Assembly (NCBI GenBank): GCA_045589495.1
Contig: JAZNPF010000038.1
Location: forward strand, 1-64,000
Length of the DNA: 64,000 bases
Origin: SIG455 sp045589495
Lineage (GTDB): Bacteria; Bacillota; Clostridia; UMGS1810
Direction of reading: 5' to 3'
A model generated the notes under the pieces. It was not told the DNA's origin. It did not search any database and was given only the letters and a program-made list of their open reading frames with translations. This document shows, piece by piece, positions 53,689 through 62,078 of the stretch (positions are counted from its first letter, which is position 1; the number at the start of each line of letters is the position of its first letter). A program made the translations under genes and the position numbers.

Positions 53689-55571
53689 TGAAAAACAGTT
53701 TTATATTAAATATGTTTACAAAAATGTACGTATTTTTGACAGTATGTTATGAGCATAGTGGATTCAAAAAACTTTCCGATGCAGTTGTCCGTTTAATTAA
53801 AAAAATTACAAAGAACAGTTTTTTTGTAAATTTCTTTTCATCTTCACCCGATAAAAATCTTTGTGCTTCAAGTGTGATATTTACACTTTTGGGTAAAATT
53901 CTTTCTTTTTTCCGTCACATATTTTCAAAGGTAGCGGTGCTGTTTAAAAAAAGTTTCATTATCCGTTTTTTTGGAAAGTTTTATAGTAATATACTCCATT
54001 ATCCTATACGATATTGGGGAATTCTTGCAATGTCAGCAGTTGCCGTTTATTCTGTTATTTCTTTGATTGGCGGAGCGATGACAAATACTATGTCTGTATT
54101 TGCAGCATTTCTCCTTCTTGCTTCATCGCTTTGTTGTATAGTTGACACTTCTGTGTATAATTTGTTTACCGGAAGCATAGTTGTTAAACTTTTCAGTAAA
54201 CTTCTCGGCACTTGTGAATTTGAAAAAAGAGATACTATCCGCTTTTCTTTATCCGGAGCAATAATATGTTTGGCTGCAGGGGTACTGATTGCTGTTGCGT
54301 CTGTTTTTACCGGTCCGGTTTATTCTGTTGCATTTGTTTGCGGAATAATTGCTCTTGGCTGGATTCTTTATGATTATACTGTCGGCATTTTTATAGCCGC
54401 TGTAGTACTGGCATTTTCGCCGACAATGGCTCTTGTAGGGCTTATTATGTTTACCTTTGCATCGTTTGTGTTAAGATTTATATTTGACGAAAATATGACT
54501 TTTAACCGCACTCCGCTTGATATACCGATGCTTCTGTTTGCGTTCATCCTTGTTGTTTCTGCATTGACGTCGTTTGCCGTTAAATCAAGTGTTATGGCGG
54601 TGCTTGTATACCTTGCGTTTATACTTTCTTATTTCTTGTTGACAAATTCCGTTACAACAAAGCAACGTTTGTTTGCACTTGTGGTGCTTATGCTTTTTGT
54701 TGGTCTGTTTGTGGCTGCATACGGAATATATCAGCATATATTCGGCTTTGCAGAAGGTACAGTCTGGACCGATACTGATATGTTCTCGGATATTGAAACA
54801 AGAGTTGTTTCAACATTTGAAAACCCCAATGTGCTGGGTGAATATCTTCTGCTTTTAATCCCTGTGGGTCTTGCGGTTGTGTGGGGGGCAAGAAAAGGAT
54901 ATAACAAAATCGTTCATCTCGCTATAGTAGGTGCACTGTCACTTTGTATGATATACACCTATTCAAGAGGAAACTGGATAGGATTGTTGGTAGCAGTGTT
55001 TATGTTCTTTATGTTTTATGACAGACGCTTTGTGTGGCTTGGCGTAATTGCATTATTGCTATCGCCGATGTTTTTGCCGCAAAACGTTATCAACAGATTT
55101 TTAAGTGTCGGTGATATGGGTGATACATCTACATCTTACAGAGTATATATATGGATGGGCACACTCAATATGCTTAAAGATTATTGGTTCAGTGGCATAG
55201 GAGTAGGTACGGAGGCTTTCAATAAAATATATCCGATGTATGCGTACTCGGGTGTTATTGCACCGCATTCTCACAATCTTTATCTGCAGATAATAGCCGA
55301 AAACGGCATTGCAGGGCTTTTGGCTTTTGTATCAATGATTGTGATATATTTCAAAATGTGTATTAGTTCAATCATCAATAATGAACATAAATTCTTAAAA
55401 GCACTCGTAACAGGACTTGCGGCAGGTATGCTGGGTTATCTTGTTCAGGGAATGTTTGATAATGTGTGGTATAACTACAGAGTATTCTTGTTGTTCTTCG
55501 TTATTATCGGAATAACAGTATCAGCAATTAAAATATTAGAGAAAACTGGTTCGGAGGTGGAAAAATGCTGA
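53685..55571 (+). CDS. O-antigen ligase-like polymerase (Wzy/WaaL type)
   Basis: The 628-residue membrane protein has a long basic N-terminal region with amphipathic segments (1-100), then about 12 transmembrane helices. The ligase signature is in the second half: ENPNVLGEYLLLLIPVG, YTYSRGNWIGLL, YRVYIWMGTLNMLKDYWFSGIGVGTEAF and an external HSHNLYLQIIAENG with the conserved His. Such proteins polymerise or attach lipid-linked glycans outside the membrane. With murJ, a GT4 enzyme and SLH proteins in the genome, a secondary wall polymer is a plausible product (inference). Confidence 0.85.
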   Translation: MMKNSFILNMFTKMYVFLTVCYEHSGFKKLSDAVVRLIKKITKNSFFVNFFSSSPDKNLCASSVIFTLLGKILSFFRHIFSKVAVLFKKSFIIRFFGKFYSNILHYPIRYWGILAMSAVAVYSVISLIGGAMTNTMSVFAAFLLLASSLCCIVDTSVYNLFTGSIVVKLFSKLLGTCEFEKRDTIRFSLSGAIICLAAGVLIAVASVFTGPVYSVAFVCGIIALGWILYDYTVGIFIAAVVLAFSPTMALVGLIMFTFASFVLRFIFDENMTFNRTPLDIPMLLFAFILVVSALTSFAVKSSVMAVLVYLAFILSYFLLTNSVTTKQRLFALVVLMLFVGLFVAAYGIYQHIFGFAEGTVWTDTDMFSDIETRVVSTFENPNVLGEYLLLLIPVGLAVVWGARKGYNKIVHLAIVGALSLCMIYTYSRGNWIGLLVAVFMFFMFYDRRFVWLGVIALLLSPMFLPQNVINRFLSVGDMGDTSTSYRVYIWMGTLNMLKDYWFSGIGVGTEAFNKIYPMYAYSGVIAPHSHNLYLQIIAENGIAGLLAFVSMIVIYFKMCISSIINNEHKFLKALVTGLAAGMLGYLVQGMFDNVWYNYRVFLLFFVIIGITVSAIKILEKTGSEVEKC

Positions 55572-56680
55572 AGATTATGAACGTTATAAGCGACAGTAAT
55601 ATCGGCGGTGCGGGTAAGTGTATTCTTACTTTTTTGAAGTATTATGATAAAACTCAATTTGACGTGAAAGTTGTTGTTCCAAGGGGAAGTCTGCTTGTAA
55701 AAGAACTTGAAGCACTTGGTGCTTATATAATAGAGGCGGACGGGATTGCGGATAAATCTTTGAGTGTAAAAGGTATAGTTAGTTTAAGGAAGATTTTTGC
55801 AAAGCATAAACCCGACGTTATTCATGCTCATGCATCAATGTCTGCAAGATTTGCGGCACGTCTTTATGGCAAAGCAAAAATAGTATTTACACGTCACAGT
55901 GTATTTGAGCCGTCAAAGAAAATATCGCAAGGCATCGGAAAAGCCATCAACGGATTTATAAATAATTCCACCGCGGACAAAATCATTGCTGTTGCCGATG
56001 CTGCAAAAGATAATATAGTCAGAACAGGGGTTAATCCTGAAAAAATAACGGTTATTAAAAACGGAGTTGAACCGCTTGCTGTTATAAGTGATGAAGAAAA
56101 ACTGAAACTCAAATCCAACTATAATGTTGGTGACAATGAATATCTTTTAGGTATCGTTGCAAGACTTAATTACGTTAAAGGACATACGTATATTTTAGAA
56201 GCACTTAGAAAACTTATTGATGATGGCATTAAAGTCAAACTTCTTATTGCCGGTACAGGTGATTACGAAGAAGAAATCCGTAAGAAAACAGCGGAACTTG
56301 ATATTGCAGAAAATGTCATTATGGCAGGATTTGTTACTGACGTAACGGGGATAATGAATATACTGGATTTAAACCTGAACGCGTCTTTCGGTACAGAGGC
56401 AACAAGTCTTTCGCTTTTAGAAGGAATGAGTATCGGATTGCCGGCGGTAGTCAGTGATTTCGGTGGAAATCCGGGAGTTATTGAACATGGAGTAAACGGC
56501 CTTATATTTAAAAAGTGTGACAGCGATGATATGTATCATAAACTAAAAAAATTGTTAACGGATAGTACAGAAATGGATAATCTTAAAAAAGGATGCCTGA
56601 AAGTATTTGACCAGCAGTTCCGTGCAGAAGTTATGACTGATGCAATACAGAAAATATACACAGAGGCGATGGGAGTATGA
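55565..56680 (+). CDS. GT4-family glycosyltransferase
   Basis: This 371-residue GT-B enzyme overlaps the ligase gene by 7 bases. The N-terminal domain has SDSNIGGAGKCILTFLKYY and DVIHAHASMSARFAARL; the donor-binding domain has LGIVARLNYVKGHTYILEAL, LLIAGTGDYEEEI and the E-x7-E motif in SFGTEATSLSLLEGMSIGLPAV. It would add a sugar to a membrane-linked acceptor on the cytoplasmic side. The sugar cannot be read from sequence. Confidence 0.92.
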   Translation: MLKIMNVISDSNIGGAGKCILTFLKYYDKTQFDVKVVVPRGSLLVKELEALGAYIIEADGIADKSLSVKGIVSLRKIFAKHKPDVIHAHASMSARFAARLYGKAKIVFTRHSVFEPSKKISQGIGKAINGFINNSTADKIIAVADAAKDNIVRTGVNPEKITVIKNGVEPLAVISDEEKLKLKSNYNVGDNEYLLGIVARLNYVKGHTYILEALRKLIDDGIKVKLLIAGTGDYEEEIRKKTAELDIAENVIMAGFVTDVTGIMNILDLNLNASFGTEATSLSLLEGMSIGLPAVVSDFGGNPGVIEHGVNGLIFKKCDSDDMYHKLKKLLTDSTEMDNLKKGCLKVFDQQFRAEVMTDAIQKIYTEAMGV

Positions 56681-56682
56681 AA

Positions 56683-57168
56683 ATGGAAAAGAAATTCAGA
56701 TTCAATTATATAGACGTAATAATTGTTGTATTTGTTGTTGCGGCATTTGTGTTTGCGTATAAGTTTATAAACAAAAGTTTTGATGCTACATCTGATATGC
56801 CCGAAATAACATTTACAGTAGAGGTTAAGGGTGTTCCTGAAGACTATTCCGATCGCTTTGCTGTGGGAGATAAAGTCCGTGATGCTGTAAAAGGCGGAAC
56901 TTTAGGTGTTGTTACTGCAGTTGAATCTTTGCCTGCCACAGATTTAGGTGTGGATGATTTAAACGGAAGATGGGTTATAAGCGAGTATAAAGGTCAGGAA
57001 GACGCGTATATAACGGTAAAAGGGAAGGCTACTTCATACGGACCTAATATAGTTATCGGGCAGCAGGAGATAAAAGTCGGAAACCTGATACACATAAAAA
57101 ATACAGGTGCAGTTGGCAGAGGATATATAGTTAAAATGGACGTAGAGGGGGAGAGCACAAATGATTGA
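56683..57168 (+). CDS. DUF4330 membrane-anchored protein (first copy)
   Basis: Starting at ATG 56683 (GGGAG 7 bases upstream) gives 161 residues; an ATG two codons earlier overlaps the GT4 stop. One N-terminal transmembrane helix (YIDVIIVVFVVAAFVFAYKFI) anchors an outside beta domain (TVEVKGVPEDYSDRFAVGDKV, GVVTAVESLPATD, QEDAYITVKGKATSYGPNIVIG). The DUF4330 family is often found in clostridial wall-glycan operons. Role unknown; it overlaps the second copy by 8 bases. Confidence 0.82.
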   Translation: MEKKFRFNYIDVIIVVFVVAAFVFAYKFINKSFDATSDMPEITFTVEVKGVPEDYSDRFAVGDKVRDAVKGGTLGVVTAVESLPATDLGVDDLNGRWVISEYKGQEDAYITVKGKATSYGPNIVIGQQEIKVGNLIHIKNTGAVGRGYIVKMDVEGESTND

Positions 57169-57652
57169 TAATAAAGGAAGACTTTTCGGTAAAATAAATA
57201 TTGTTGATTTACTTGTTGTGCTTTTGATTGTTGTGGCAATTTGTGCAACTGTGTATAAATTCGGATTTTCTGCACATAACGATGTAAATGAAACCACTAC
57301 TAAAATTGAGTATGTTTTAAAAGCGTCAGGAGTTCGTGATTTTACTCTTGACAGTATGAAAACAGGTGATACAATTTATGATGATGAAACCAATAAACCT
57401 TTGGGGGTTATTGCTCATGTAGAGGCAAAAGACGCTATGGATTATGCTTTAAAGGCTGACGGTACTACAGTTTATACTTCAAAACCCGGACGTTATGATG
57501 CATATATCACAATCGAAAGCGATGCAAGAGTTTTGGATGGCGGATATCTGGCAAACGGTACAAAAGAGATTGGTGTGTTTTCAAACATCAAAATATACTC
57601 ACAGACTTTTTGCTGTGAAACAACGGTACAGAGCGTAGCCGAATTAAAATAA
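57161..57652 (+). CDS. DUF4330 membrane-anchored protein (second copy)
   Basis: This 163-residue paralogue begins MIDNKGRLFGKINIVDLLVV, the typical opening of DUF4330, with one transmembrane helix (LLVVLLIVVAICATVYKF) and an outside beta domain (YVLKASGVRDFTLDSMKTGD, LGVIAHVEAKDA, DAYITIESDARV, GGYLANGTKEIGVF). It is the last gene of the murJ-polymerase-GT4 operon. Two tandem copies suggest a hetero-oligomer or distinct partners (inference). Confidence 0.85.
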   Translation: MIDNKGRLFGKINIVDLLVVLLIVVAICATVYKFGFSAHNDVNETTTKIEYVLKASGVRDFTLDSMKTGDTIYDDETNKPLGVIAHVEAKDAMDYALKADGTTVYTSKPGRYDAYITIESDARVLDGGYLANGTKEIGVFSNIKIYSQTFCCETTVQSVAELK

Positions 57653-57690
57653 TCATAACAACAATTTAAAGTAAAAAACATATTTATGTC

Positions 57691-57719
57691 TTGAAAACCG
57701 CAAAAAAATATGATATACT
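57691..57719 (+). promoter_or_regulatory. Strong sigma-A promoter for the zinc-ribbon gene
   Basis: TTGAAA (57691-57696), 17 bases, TATACT (57714-57719) with TGa before the -10 box. The start codon is 37 bases further. Confidence 0.8.
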
Positions 57720-57756
57720 TATATTTGATATATTTGCAAAAAAAGGGTAGGATGAC

Positions 57757-57954
57757 ATGGGACTTTTTAGAAAAATATTTAAAAAAGGAAAAAAAATAGC
57801 AGATTTGCAGGAAGTTACGGCGCAGTACCGTTGTCCACAGTGTGGTAAGTATACCGAAATTACCACGCATCTGGAGTATAAACAATTGTATGATTGTACT
57901 CATTGCGGTAGGACAATGGTTATATGTCATGGTAAAACAATAGGCTATAAATAA
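57757..57954 (+). CDS. Small zinc-ribbon protein
   Basis: This 65-residue protein has a basic N-terminus (GLFRKIFKKGKK) and a zinc ribbon made by CPQC and CTHC (residues about 26-29 and 47-50). It has its own promoter and terminator, so it is a single-gene unit. It might be a nucleic-acid or ribosome-associated adaptor. No named family recognised. Confidence 0.75.
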   Translation: MGLFRKIFKKGKKIADLQEVTAQYRCPQCGKYTEITTHLEYKQLYDCTHCGRTMVICHGKTIGYK

Positions 57955-57982
57955 ATTTTGACAATACTTAATTTTTATAAAT

Positions 57983-58015
57983 AAAAAACGGATATCATTC
58001 AGATATCCGTTTTTT
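57983..58015. terminator. Bidirectional terminator between convergent genes
   Basis: AAAAAACGGATATC-ATTCA-GATATCCGTTTTTT has a perfect 14-bp stem with A- and T-runs at its ends. It serves the zinc-ribbon gene and the minus-strand nagB/GIY-YIG pair, and includes the last codons of the GIY-YIG gene. Confidence 0.88.
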
Positions 58016-58252
58016 AATGCTTATTAACTGTAATTTTCCTGCGCGTGACATTTTTTTGATTTCACGTTCACGTTTGAGAGCATACGATTTGTCCGGACAC
58101 TCTTCGCAGTAAACCATCTCAACAGGAAGTCGGCTTCGTGTGTATTTAGCACCGTTTCCGCTGTTGTGGGCTGTAAGACGATTTTTCGGATCAGTTGTCC
58201 AACCGGTGTAGAGAGTGTCATCTGCACATTTCAGTATGTAAACATAATCCAT
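57995..58252 (-). CDS. GIY-YIG nuclease-superfamily protein (UPF0213 type)
   Basis: From ATG 58252 the protein has 85 residues, the normal size for this stand-alone family; longer frames run through nagB. Motifs are YVYILKCADDTLYTGWT (the GIY-YIG pair in the form VYI/YTG), the Arg of NRLTAHNSGNGAKYTRSRLPV and EREIKKMSRAGKLQLI. The family resembles the UvrC N-terminal nuclease, but its cellular role is poorly known. It starts 4 bases after the nagB stop. Confidence 0.9.
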   Translation of the reverse strand: MDYVYILKCADDTLYTGWTTDPKNRLTAHNSGNGAKYTRSRLPVEMVYCEECPDKSYALKREREIKKMSRAGKLQLISIKKRISE

Positions 58253-58256
58253 CTGA

Positions 58257-58985
58257 TTATTTAATAAGCGAAAGTGCGTCTTCGTCAGCAACGATAACCA
58301 CATCAGGGTGGAGTTGCAGAACAGATGCAGGACAACTTGGAGCGATGGGACCGCAAACAGTATCATAAATTGCCTGTGCTTTGCCTTTGCCTGATGCCAC
58401 AAGAAGAATTTTCTTTGCTTTCATAATGCTGCCTATACCCATTGTGTATGCATATTTGGGAACATCGTCTTTAGATGCAAAGAATCTTGAATTTGCTTCA
58501 ATTGTACTGTCTGTAAGTTTTACGCAGTGTGTATCACGAATGAAAGAATCGTCAGGCTCGTTGAAACCAATATGACCGTTTCCGCCAATGCCGAGCAATT
58601 GAATATCAGTACCGCCTAAAGAGTCGATAAGTGCTTCATATCTTGCACATTCAGATTCACCATCTTCTTTTGTGCCGTCAGGAACATTTGTGTTTGCTTT
58701 GTCGATGTTTACGTGATTGAAGAGTTTGTCATTCATAAAATAGTAGTAACTCTGGTCGTGATCGCGAGTTAAACCTTTATATTCGTCAAGGTTAACAGTT
58801 TTGATTTTAGAAAAATCCAGTTCGCCGGCTTCGTACTTTTTAATAAGGTTTGCATAAAGACCTTCAGGTGTTGAGCCTGTAGCAAGACCGAGTACAGAAT
58901 CCGGTTTCAGTGTGATCTGTGCAGCCATAATATTTGCGGCTTTTACACTTAAATCTTCATAATTTTTTGCTTTTACAATTACCAT
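58257..58985 (-). CDS. nagB: Glucosamine-6-phosphate deaminase
   Basis: NagB turns glucosamine-6-phosphate into fructose-6-phosphate and ammonia, the reverse direction of glmS. The 242 residues include LGLATGSTPEGLYANL, the catalytic Asp in VNLDEYKGL, and LLGIGGNGHIGFNEP. AAGGAGAA precedes the start. It gives the cell a route to burn amino sugars, which would use hexosamine released by the GH20 enzyme. No nagA or GlcNAc transporter is in the window. Confidence 0.96.
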   Translation of the reverse strand: MVIVKAKNYEDLSVKAANIMAAQITLKPDSVLGLATGSTPEGLYANLIKKYEAGELDFSKIKTVNLDEYKGLTRDHDQSYYYFMNDKLFNHVNIDKANTNVPDGTKEDGESECARYEALIDSLGGTDIQLLGIGGNGHIGFNEPDDSFIRDTHCVKLTDSTIEANSRFFASKDDVPKYAYTMGIGSIMKAKKILLVASGKGKAQAIYDTVCGPIAPSCPASVLQLHPDVVIVADEDALSLIK

Positions 58986-59083
58986 AATAAATTCTCCTTA
59001 TCTTTTAATTTTAATATTTAAATTTAATTGAAATACTGTTAGGGTACACACTGCAATACATTGGCTGATGTTTAGAATGAGTG

Positions 59084-59095
59084 TGCAAATTTGCA
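59084..59095. promoter_or_regulatory. Palindrome upstream of nagB
   Basis: TGCAAATTTGCA is a perfect 12-bp palindrome about 100 bases upstream of the nagB start codon. It could be an operator. It does not resemble the usual NagR/GntR site, so the regulator is unknown. Confidence 0.35.
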
Positions 59096-59138
59096 TAAAT
59101 CATCATAATAGTTATCACCTGAAGTTATTACAGTTGAA

Positions 59139-60536
59139 TCAGGAGTTGTATTTCTTTTTAATGTATTCATCAATTGATGCTGCTGCCTTTTTACCTGCTC
59201 CCATTGCAAGAATAACCGTTGCAGCGCCGGTTACTGTGTCACCGCCGGCATAAACACCTTCTTTGCTAGTTGCACATGTTTCTTCGTCAGCAATTATACC
59301 GCCCCACGGATGTGTGTCAAGTCCGGCTGTGGTTGATTTGATCAGCGGATTCGGTGACTGACCTATAGCTATAATAACTGTTTGTACATCAATAATATGT
59401 TCCGAACCTTTCTTTACAACAGGACGTCTTCTTCCTGATTCATCAGGTTCGCCAAGTTCCATATCAATACATTCAATTCCGTTTACCCAACCGTTTTCAC
59501 CGGTTATACGTATTGGATTTGTAAGATTCCTGAATATGATTTCCTCTTCTTTTGCGTGGTGGATTTCCTCTTTACGTGCGGGCATTTCTTCTTCGCTTCG
59601 TCTGTATATTATATATACATTTTCTGCACCAAGACGTTTGGCACATCTTGCAGCATCCATTGCCACGTTACCACCGCCTACAACAGCAACGTTTTTGCCT
59701 ACTTTTACCGGCGTGTCGGTTTCGGGGAATCTATATGCTTTCATAAGATTTATTCTTGTTAAGAATTCGTTTGCGGAGTATACTCCGTTAAGAGCCTCGC
59801 CCTCAATACCCATAAATTTAGGAAGTCCTGCACCGGTACCTATAAAGACAGCATCGTAACCTGATTCCAGAATTTCATCAATAGACATAATTTTTCCTAT
59901 AACCATATTTGTGCTGATTTCAACACCTATATTTTTAAGGTTACTTATTTCATTTTTCACAATATCTTTTGGTAATCTGAATTCGGGTATTCCGTACATA
60001 AGTACACCACCGGCGGTGTGGAAAGCTTCAAATATTGTTACAGAGTAACCTTTTTTCGCCAAATCCCCCGCGCAACTCAATGATGCCGGACCGCCGCCTA
60101 TAACAGCAACTTTTTTACCGTTGAGTTCAGGTGTTTGACCTTTTGCAACGCGATTCTCTCTGTAATAATCTGCTGCAAAACGTTCTAGCCTTCCTATGGC
60201 AACACTTTCGCCTTTAATACCGCGTACGCATTTACCCTCGCATTGATTTTCCTGCGGGCAGACTCTTCCGCATATTGCGGGAAGTGCGTTGGTCTCGGTG
60301 ATTTTAAGATATGCCTTTTCAAACTCTCCTTCTGCAATCAACGCAAGAAAGTCGGGTATTTTAACATTTACGGGACATCCGCTTACACATGGCCTGTTTT
60401 TACAGTTGAGGCATCTTTTAGCCTCCTCAATCGCTTGTTCAGGCGTGTAACCTAATGCCACCTCTTTAAAATTTTTATTTCTTATCTTTGGTTCTTGTTC
60501 GGACATTGGAGTTTTTGTAAGACACATATTAGCCAT
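59139..60536 (-). CDS. Ferredoxin:NADP oxidoreductase NfnB-like / GltD-like subunit
   Basis: The 465-residue flavoprotein has an N-terminal Fe-S domain (CLNCKNRPCVSGCPVNVKI, CGRVCPQENQCEGKC) followed by two dinucleotide-binding folds (VAVIGGGPASLSCAGDLAKKGY, VAVVGGGNVAMDAARCAKRLG) and a C-terminal FAD segment (GVYAGGDTVTGAATVILAMGAGKKAA). Alone it resembles the glutamate synthase small subunit. Its overlap with an NfnA-like gene and the lack of a large glutamate synthase gene make NfnB the better call: electron bifurcation between NADPH, ferredoxin and NAD. Confidence 0.88.
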   Translation of the reverse strand: MANMCLTKTPMSEQEPKIRNKNFKEVALGYTPEQAIEEAKRCLNCKNRPCVSGCPVNVKIPDFLALIAEGEFEKAYLKITETNALPAICGRVCPQENQCEGKCVRGIKGESVAIGRLERFAADYYRENRVAKGQTPELNGKKVAVIGGGPASLSCAGDLAKKGYSVTIFEAFHTAGGVLMYGIPEFRLPKDIVKNEISNLKNIGVEISTNMVIGKIMSIDEILESGYDAVFIGTGAGLPKFMGIEGEALNGVYSANEFLTRINLMKAYRFPETDTPVKVGKNVAVVGGGNVAMDAARCAKRLGAENVYIIYRRSEEEMPARKEEIHHAKEEEIIFRNLTNPIRITGENGWVNGIECIDMELGEPDESGRRRPVVKKGSEHIIDVQTVIIAIGQSPNPLIKSTTAGLDTHPWGGIIADEETCATSKEGVYAGGDTVTGAATVILAMGAGKKAAASIDEYIKKKYNS

Positions 60537-61377
60537 TATGATTTCCTCCTATTCCTATGCGGCATTTGTGTGCAGAACTTTCATCCTCTTCGTCTTTGTA
60601 CATTCTCTGTCTGTTCATAGCGGATTCAAAGTCTACCAGATGGCCGTCAAAGTCAGGACCGTCTACGCAGGCAAATTTTGTTTCACCGCCGACAATCACT
60701 CTGCAGCCTCCGCACATGCCTGTTCCGTCAATCATAACGGGATTCATACTCACAATTGTTTTGATGCCATATTGTTTTGTGACATCACAAACAACTTTCA
60801 TCATAATAAGAGGGCCTATTGCTATTACGAGGTCATAATTTGCACCGTTTTCGATATTGTTCTTTAATATGTCCGACACAAATCCCTTGCAACCGTTTGA
60901 ACCATCGTCTGTTGTAACAAATGCGTTTGTACTCACGGCTTTTACTTCATCTTCAAGAATAATAAGGTCTTTGTTTCTGAATCCTATGATAGAGTCAACC
61001 TCTGCTCCCATCAAATGAAGTTTTTTTGCTTGCGGGTATGCGATTGCTGTTCCAAGACCGCCGCCTATAACAGCAACTTTTTTGTACCCGTCAAGATGAG
61101 ATGCCACACCTAAAGGACCGACAAAATCCAGAAGTGCATCACCCTCGTTTAGACAGCCGAGCATTCTGGTTGTCATACCGACTTCCTGAAATATTATGGT
61201 AACAGTACCACGCTCTCTGTCAAAATCTGCAATGGTTAAGGGGATTCTCTCTCCCTCTTCATTGATGCGCAGAATTATAAACTGACCGGGCTCTGCTTTT
61301 TTTGCAATAAGAGGAGCTTCAATTTCTAAAAGTTTAACTTGTTCGTTTAAAACACGCTTTTTTAAAATTTTAAACAT
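60529..61377 (-). CDS. Ferredoxin:NADP oxidoreductase NfnA-like subunit
   Basis: This 282-residue FAD/NAD-binding protein belongs to the dihydroorotate-dehydrogenase electron-transfer/sulfide dehydrogenase family: EPGQFIILRINEEGERIPLTI (FAD), VAVIGGGLGTAIAYPQAKKL (nucleotide), and a [2Fe-2S] site GTGMCGGCRV...ACVDGPDFDGH. It overlaps nfnB by 8 bases and lies before it. The pair forms NfnAB, which balances NADH, NADPH and reduced ferredoxin in anaerobes. Confidence 0.88.
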   Translation of the reverse strand: MFKILKKRVLNEQVKLLEIEAPLIAKKAEPGQFIILRINEEGERIPLTIADFDRERGTVTIIFQEVGMTTRMLGCLNEGDALLDFVGPLGVASHLDGYKKVAVIGGGLGTAIAYPQAKKLHLMGAEVDSIIGFRNKDLIILEDEVKAVSTNAFVTTDDGSNGCKGFVSDILKNNIENGANYDLVIAIGPLIMMKVVCDVTKQYGIKTIVSMNPVMIDGTGMCGGCRVIVGGETKFACVDGPDFDGHLVDFESAMNRQRMYKDEEDESSAHKCRIGIGGNHNG

Positions 61378-61418
61378 TAGTTTAAACCCATCCTTCCGAT
61401 GCTCATAAGATATTTAAT

Positions 61419-61447
61419 ATTATACATCAAAATCTCTGTTTTGTAAA
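61419..61447 (-). promoter_or_regulatory. Sigma-A promoter of nfnAB
   Basis: On the minus strand TTTACA (61447-61442), 17 bases, TATAAT (61424-61419). The nfnA start codon lies 41 bases further. Confidence 0.75.
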
Positions 61448-61463
61448 GGTTTTTCTACAATTT

Positions 61464-61495
61464 AAAACACACGGCAAATGCTTGCCATGTGCTTT
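61464..61495 (-). terminator. Terminator of the minus-strand XRE gene
   Basis: On the minus strand AAAGCACATGGCAA-GCAT-TTGCCGTGTGTTTT forms a 14-bp stem with two G-T pairs and ends in its own T-run. It lies just past the regulator stop codon. Confidence 0.75.
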
Positions 61496-61499
61496 AAAA

Positions 61500-61772
61500 T
61501 CATTTCATATCGTTTATAATATTCTGTAAATTTGATATCTGCTTATCGGTTAAACCCGATACATTGAGATATTTCTGATTGTCAAGCTCCATCAGGCAAT
61601 CAAGACTTACAGAAAAACATTTTGCTATGTTTACAAGCATTTCAACAGATGGCAGTATATTGTCATTTTCCCAGTTGGAAACGGTTTGTTTGGTTACACC
61701 TAATTTTTTGGCAAGTTGAACCTGATTGATACCGTTTGCAATACGCAGATTTTTAATGTTTTCATTAAACAA
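61500..61772 (-). CDS. XRE-family helix-turn-helix regulator
   Basis: TTG 61772 is preferred: GAGGTG lies 6 bases before it, while the GTG three codons earlier is part of that site. The product is 90 residues. The HTH covers NIKNLRIANGINQVQLAKKLGVTKQTVSNWENDNILPS, followed by a short helical tail (LTDKQISNLQNIINDMK). Likely a DNA-binding repressor; its target is unknown. Confidence 0.85.
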   Translation of the reverse strand: MFNENIKNLRIANGINQVQLAKKLGVTKQTVSNWENDNILPSVEMLVNIAKCFSVSLDCLMELDNQKYLNVSGLTDKQISNLQNIINDMK

Positions 61773-61825
61773 AATCTTCACCTCTGTAAAATTATTATAA
61801 TGCTATTTATATAATGTTTGATAGA

Positions 61826-62032
61826 CTACACTTGTTCAAGTTCTTTTATTATTCGTTGAATTTTATCCTGCGGAACTTTGCCATTTGCAAGAGAAAGTAC
61901 CTGACGCACCGTCATTGAACTGTAAAGTTTTGCAATAGGCGTATTTATAAGAGTAGGGAACTCTCTTGCCAGAATTGCTTTTGCTTTCGGATTGGCAAGC
62001 ACCTGCCCTACGGTCATATTATTTATATCCAA
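61826..62032 (-). CDS. Small protein with two MTV-x-QVL repeats
   Basis: TTG 62032 with GAGGTG 7 bases upstream gives 68 residues. Two related units are seen: MTVGQVLANPKAK (about 6-18) and MTVRQVLSLANGK (about 40-52). A similar sequence appears, as far as I recall, as a short C-terminal domain on clostridial glycoside hydrolases; here it stands alone. It has no signal peptide. Function unknown. Confidence 0.65.
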   Translation of the reverse strand: MDINNMTVGQVLANPKAKAILAREFPTLINTPIAKLYSSMTVRQVLSLANGKVPQDKIQRIIKELEQV

Positions 62033-62078
62033 AGAAAATCACCTCATTACCCATTATATGTATACAGTTTAAAAAGTT

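Noticed and set aside
57995..58402. 135-residue version of the GIY-YIG protein
   Set aside because: The first 50 codons overlap nagB in another frame; the family normally begins at MDYVYILKC, giving 85 residues.
59139..60536. Glutamate synthase small subunit (gltD)
   Set aside because: No large glutamate synthase subunit is nearby, and the gene overlaps an NfnA-like partner, so NfnB is the better reading, although the fold is the same.
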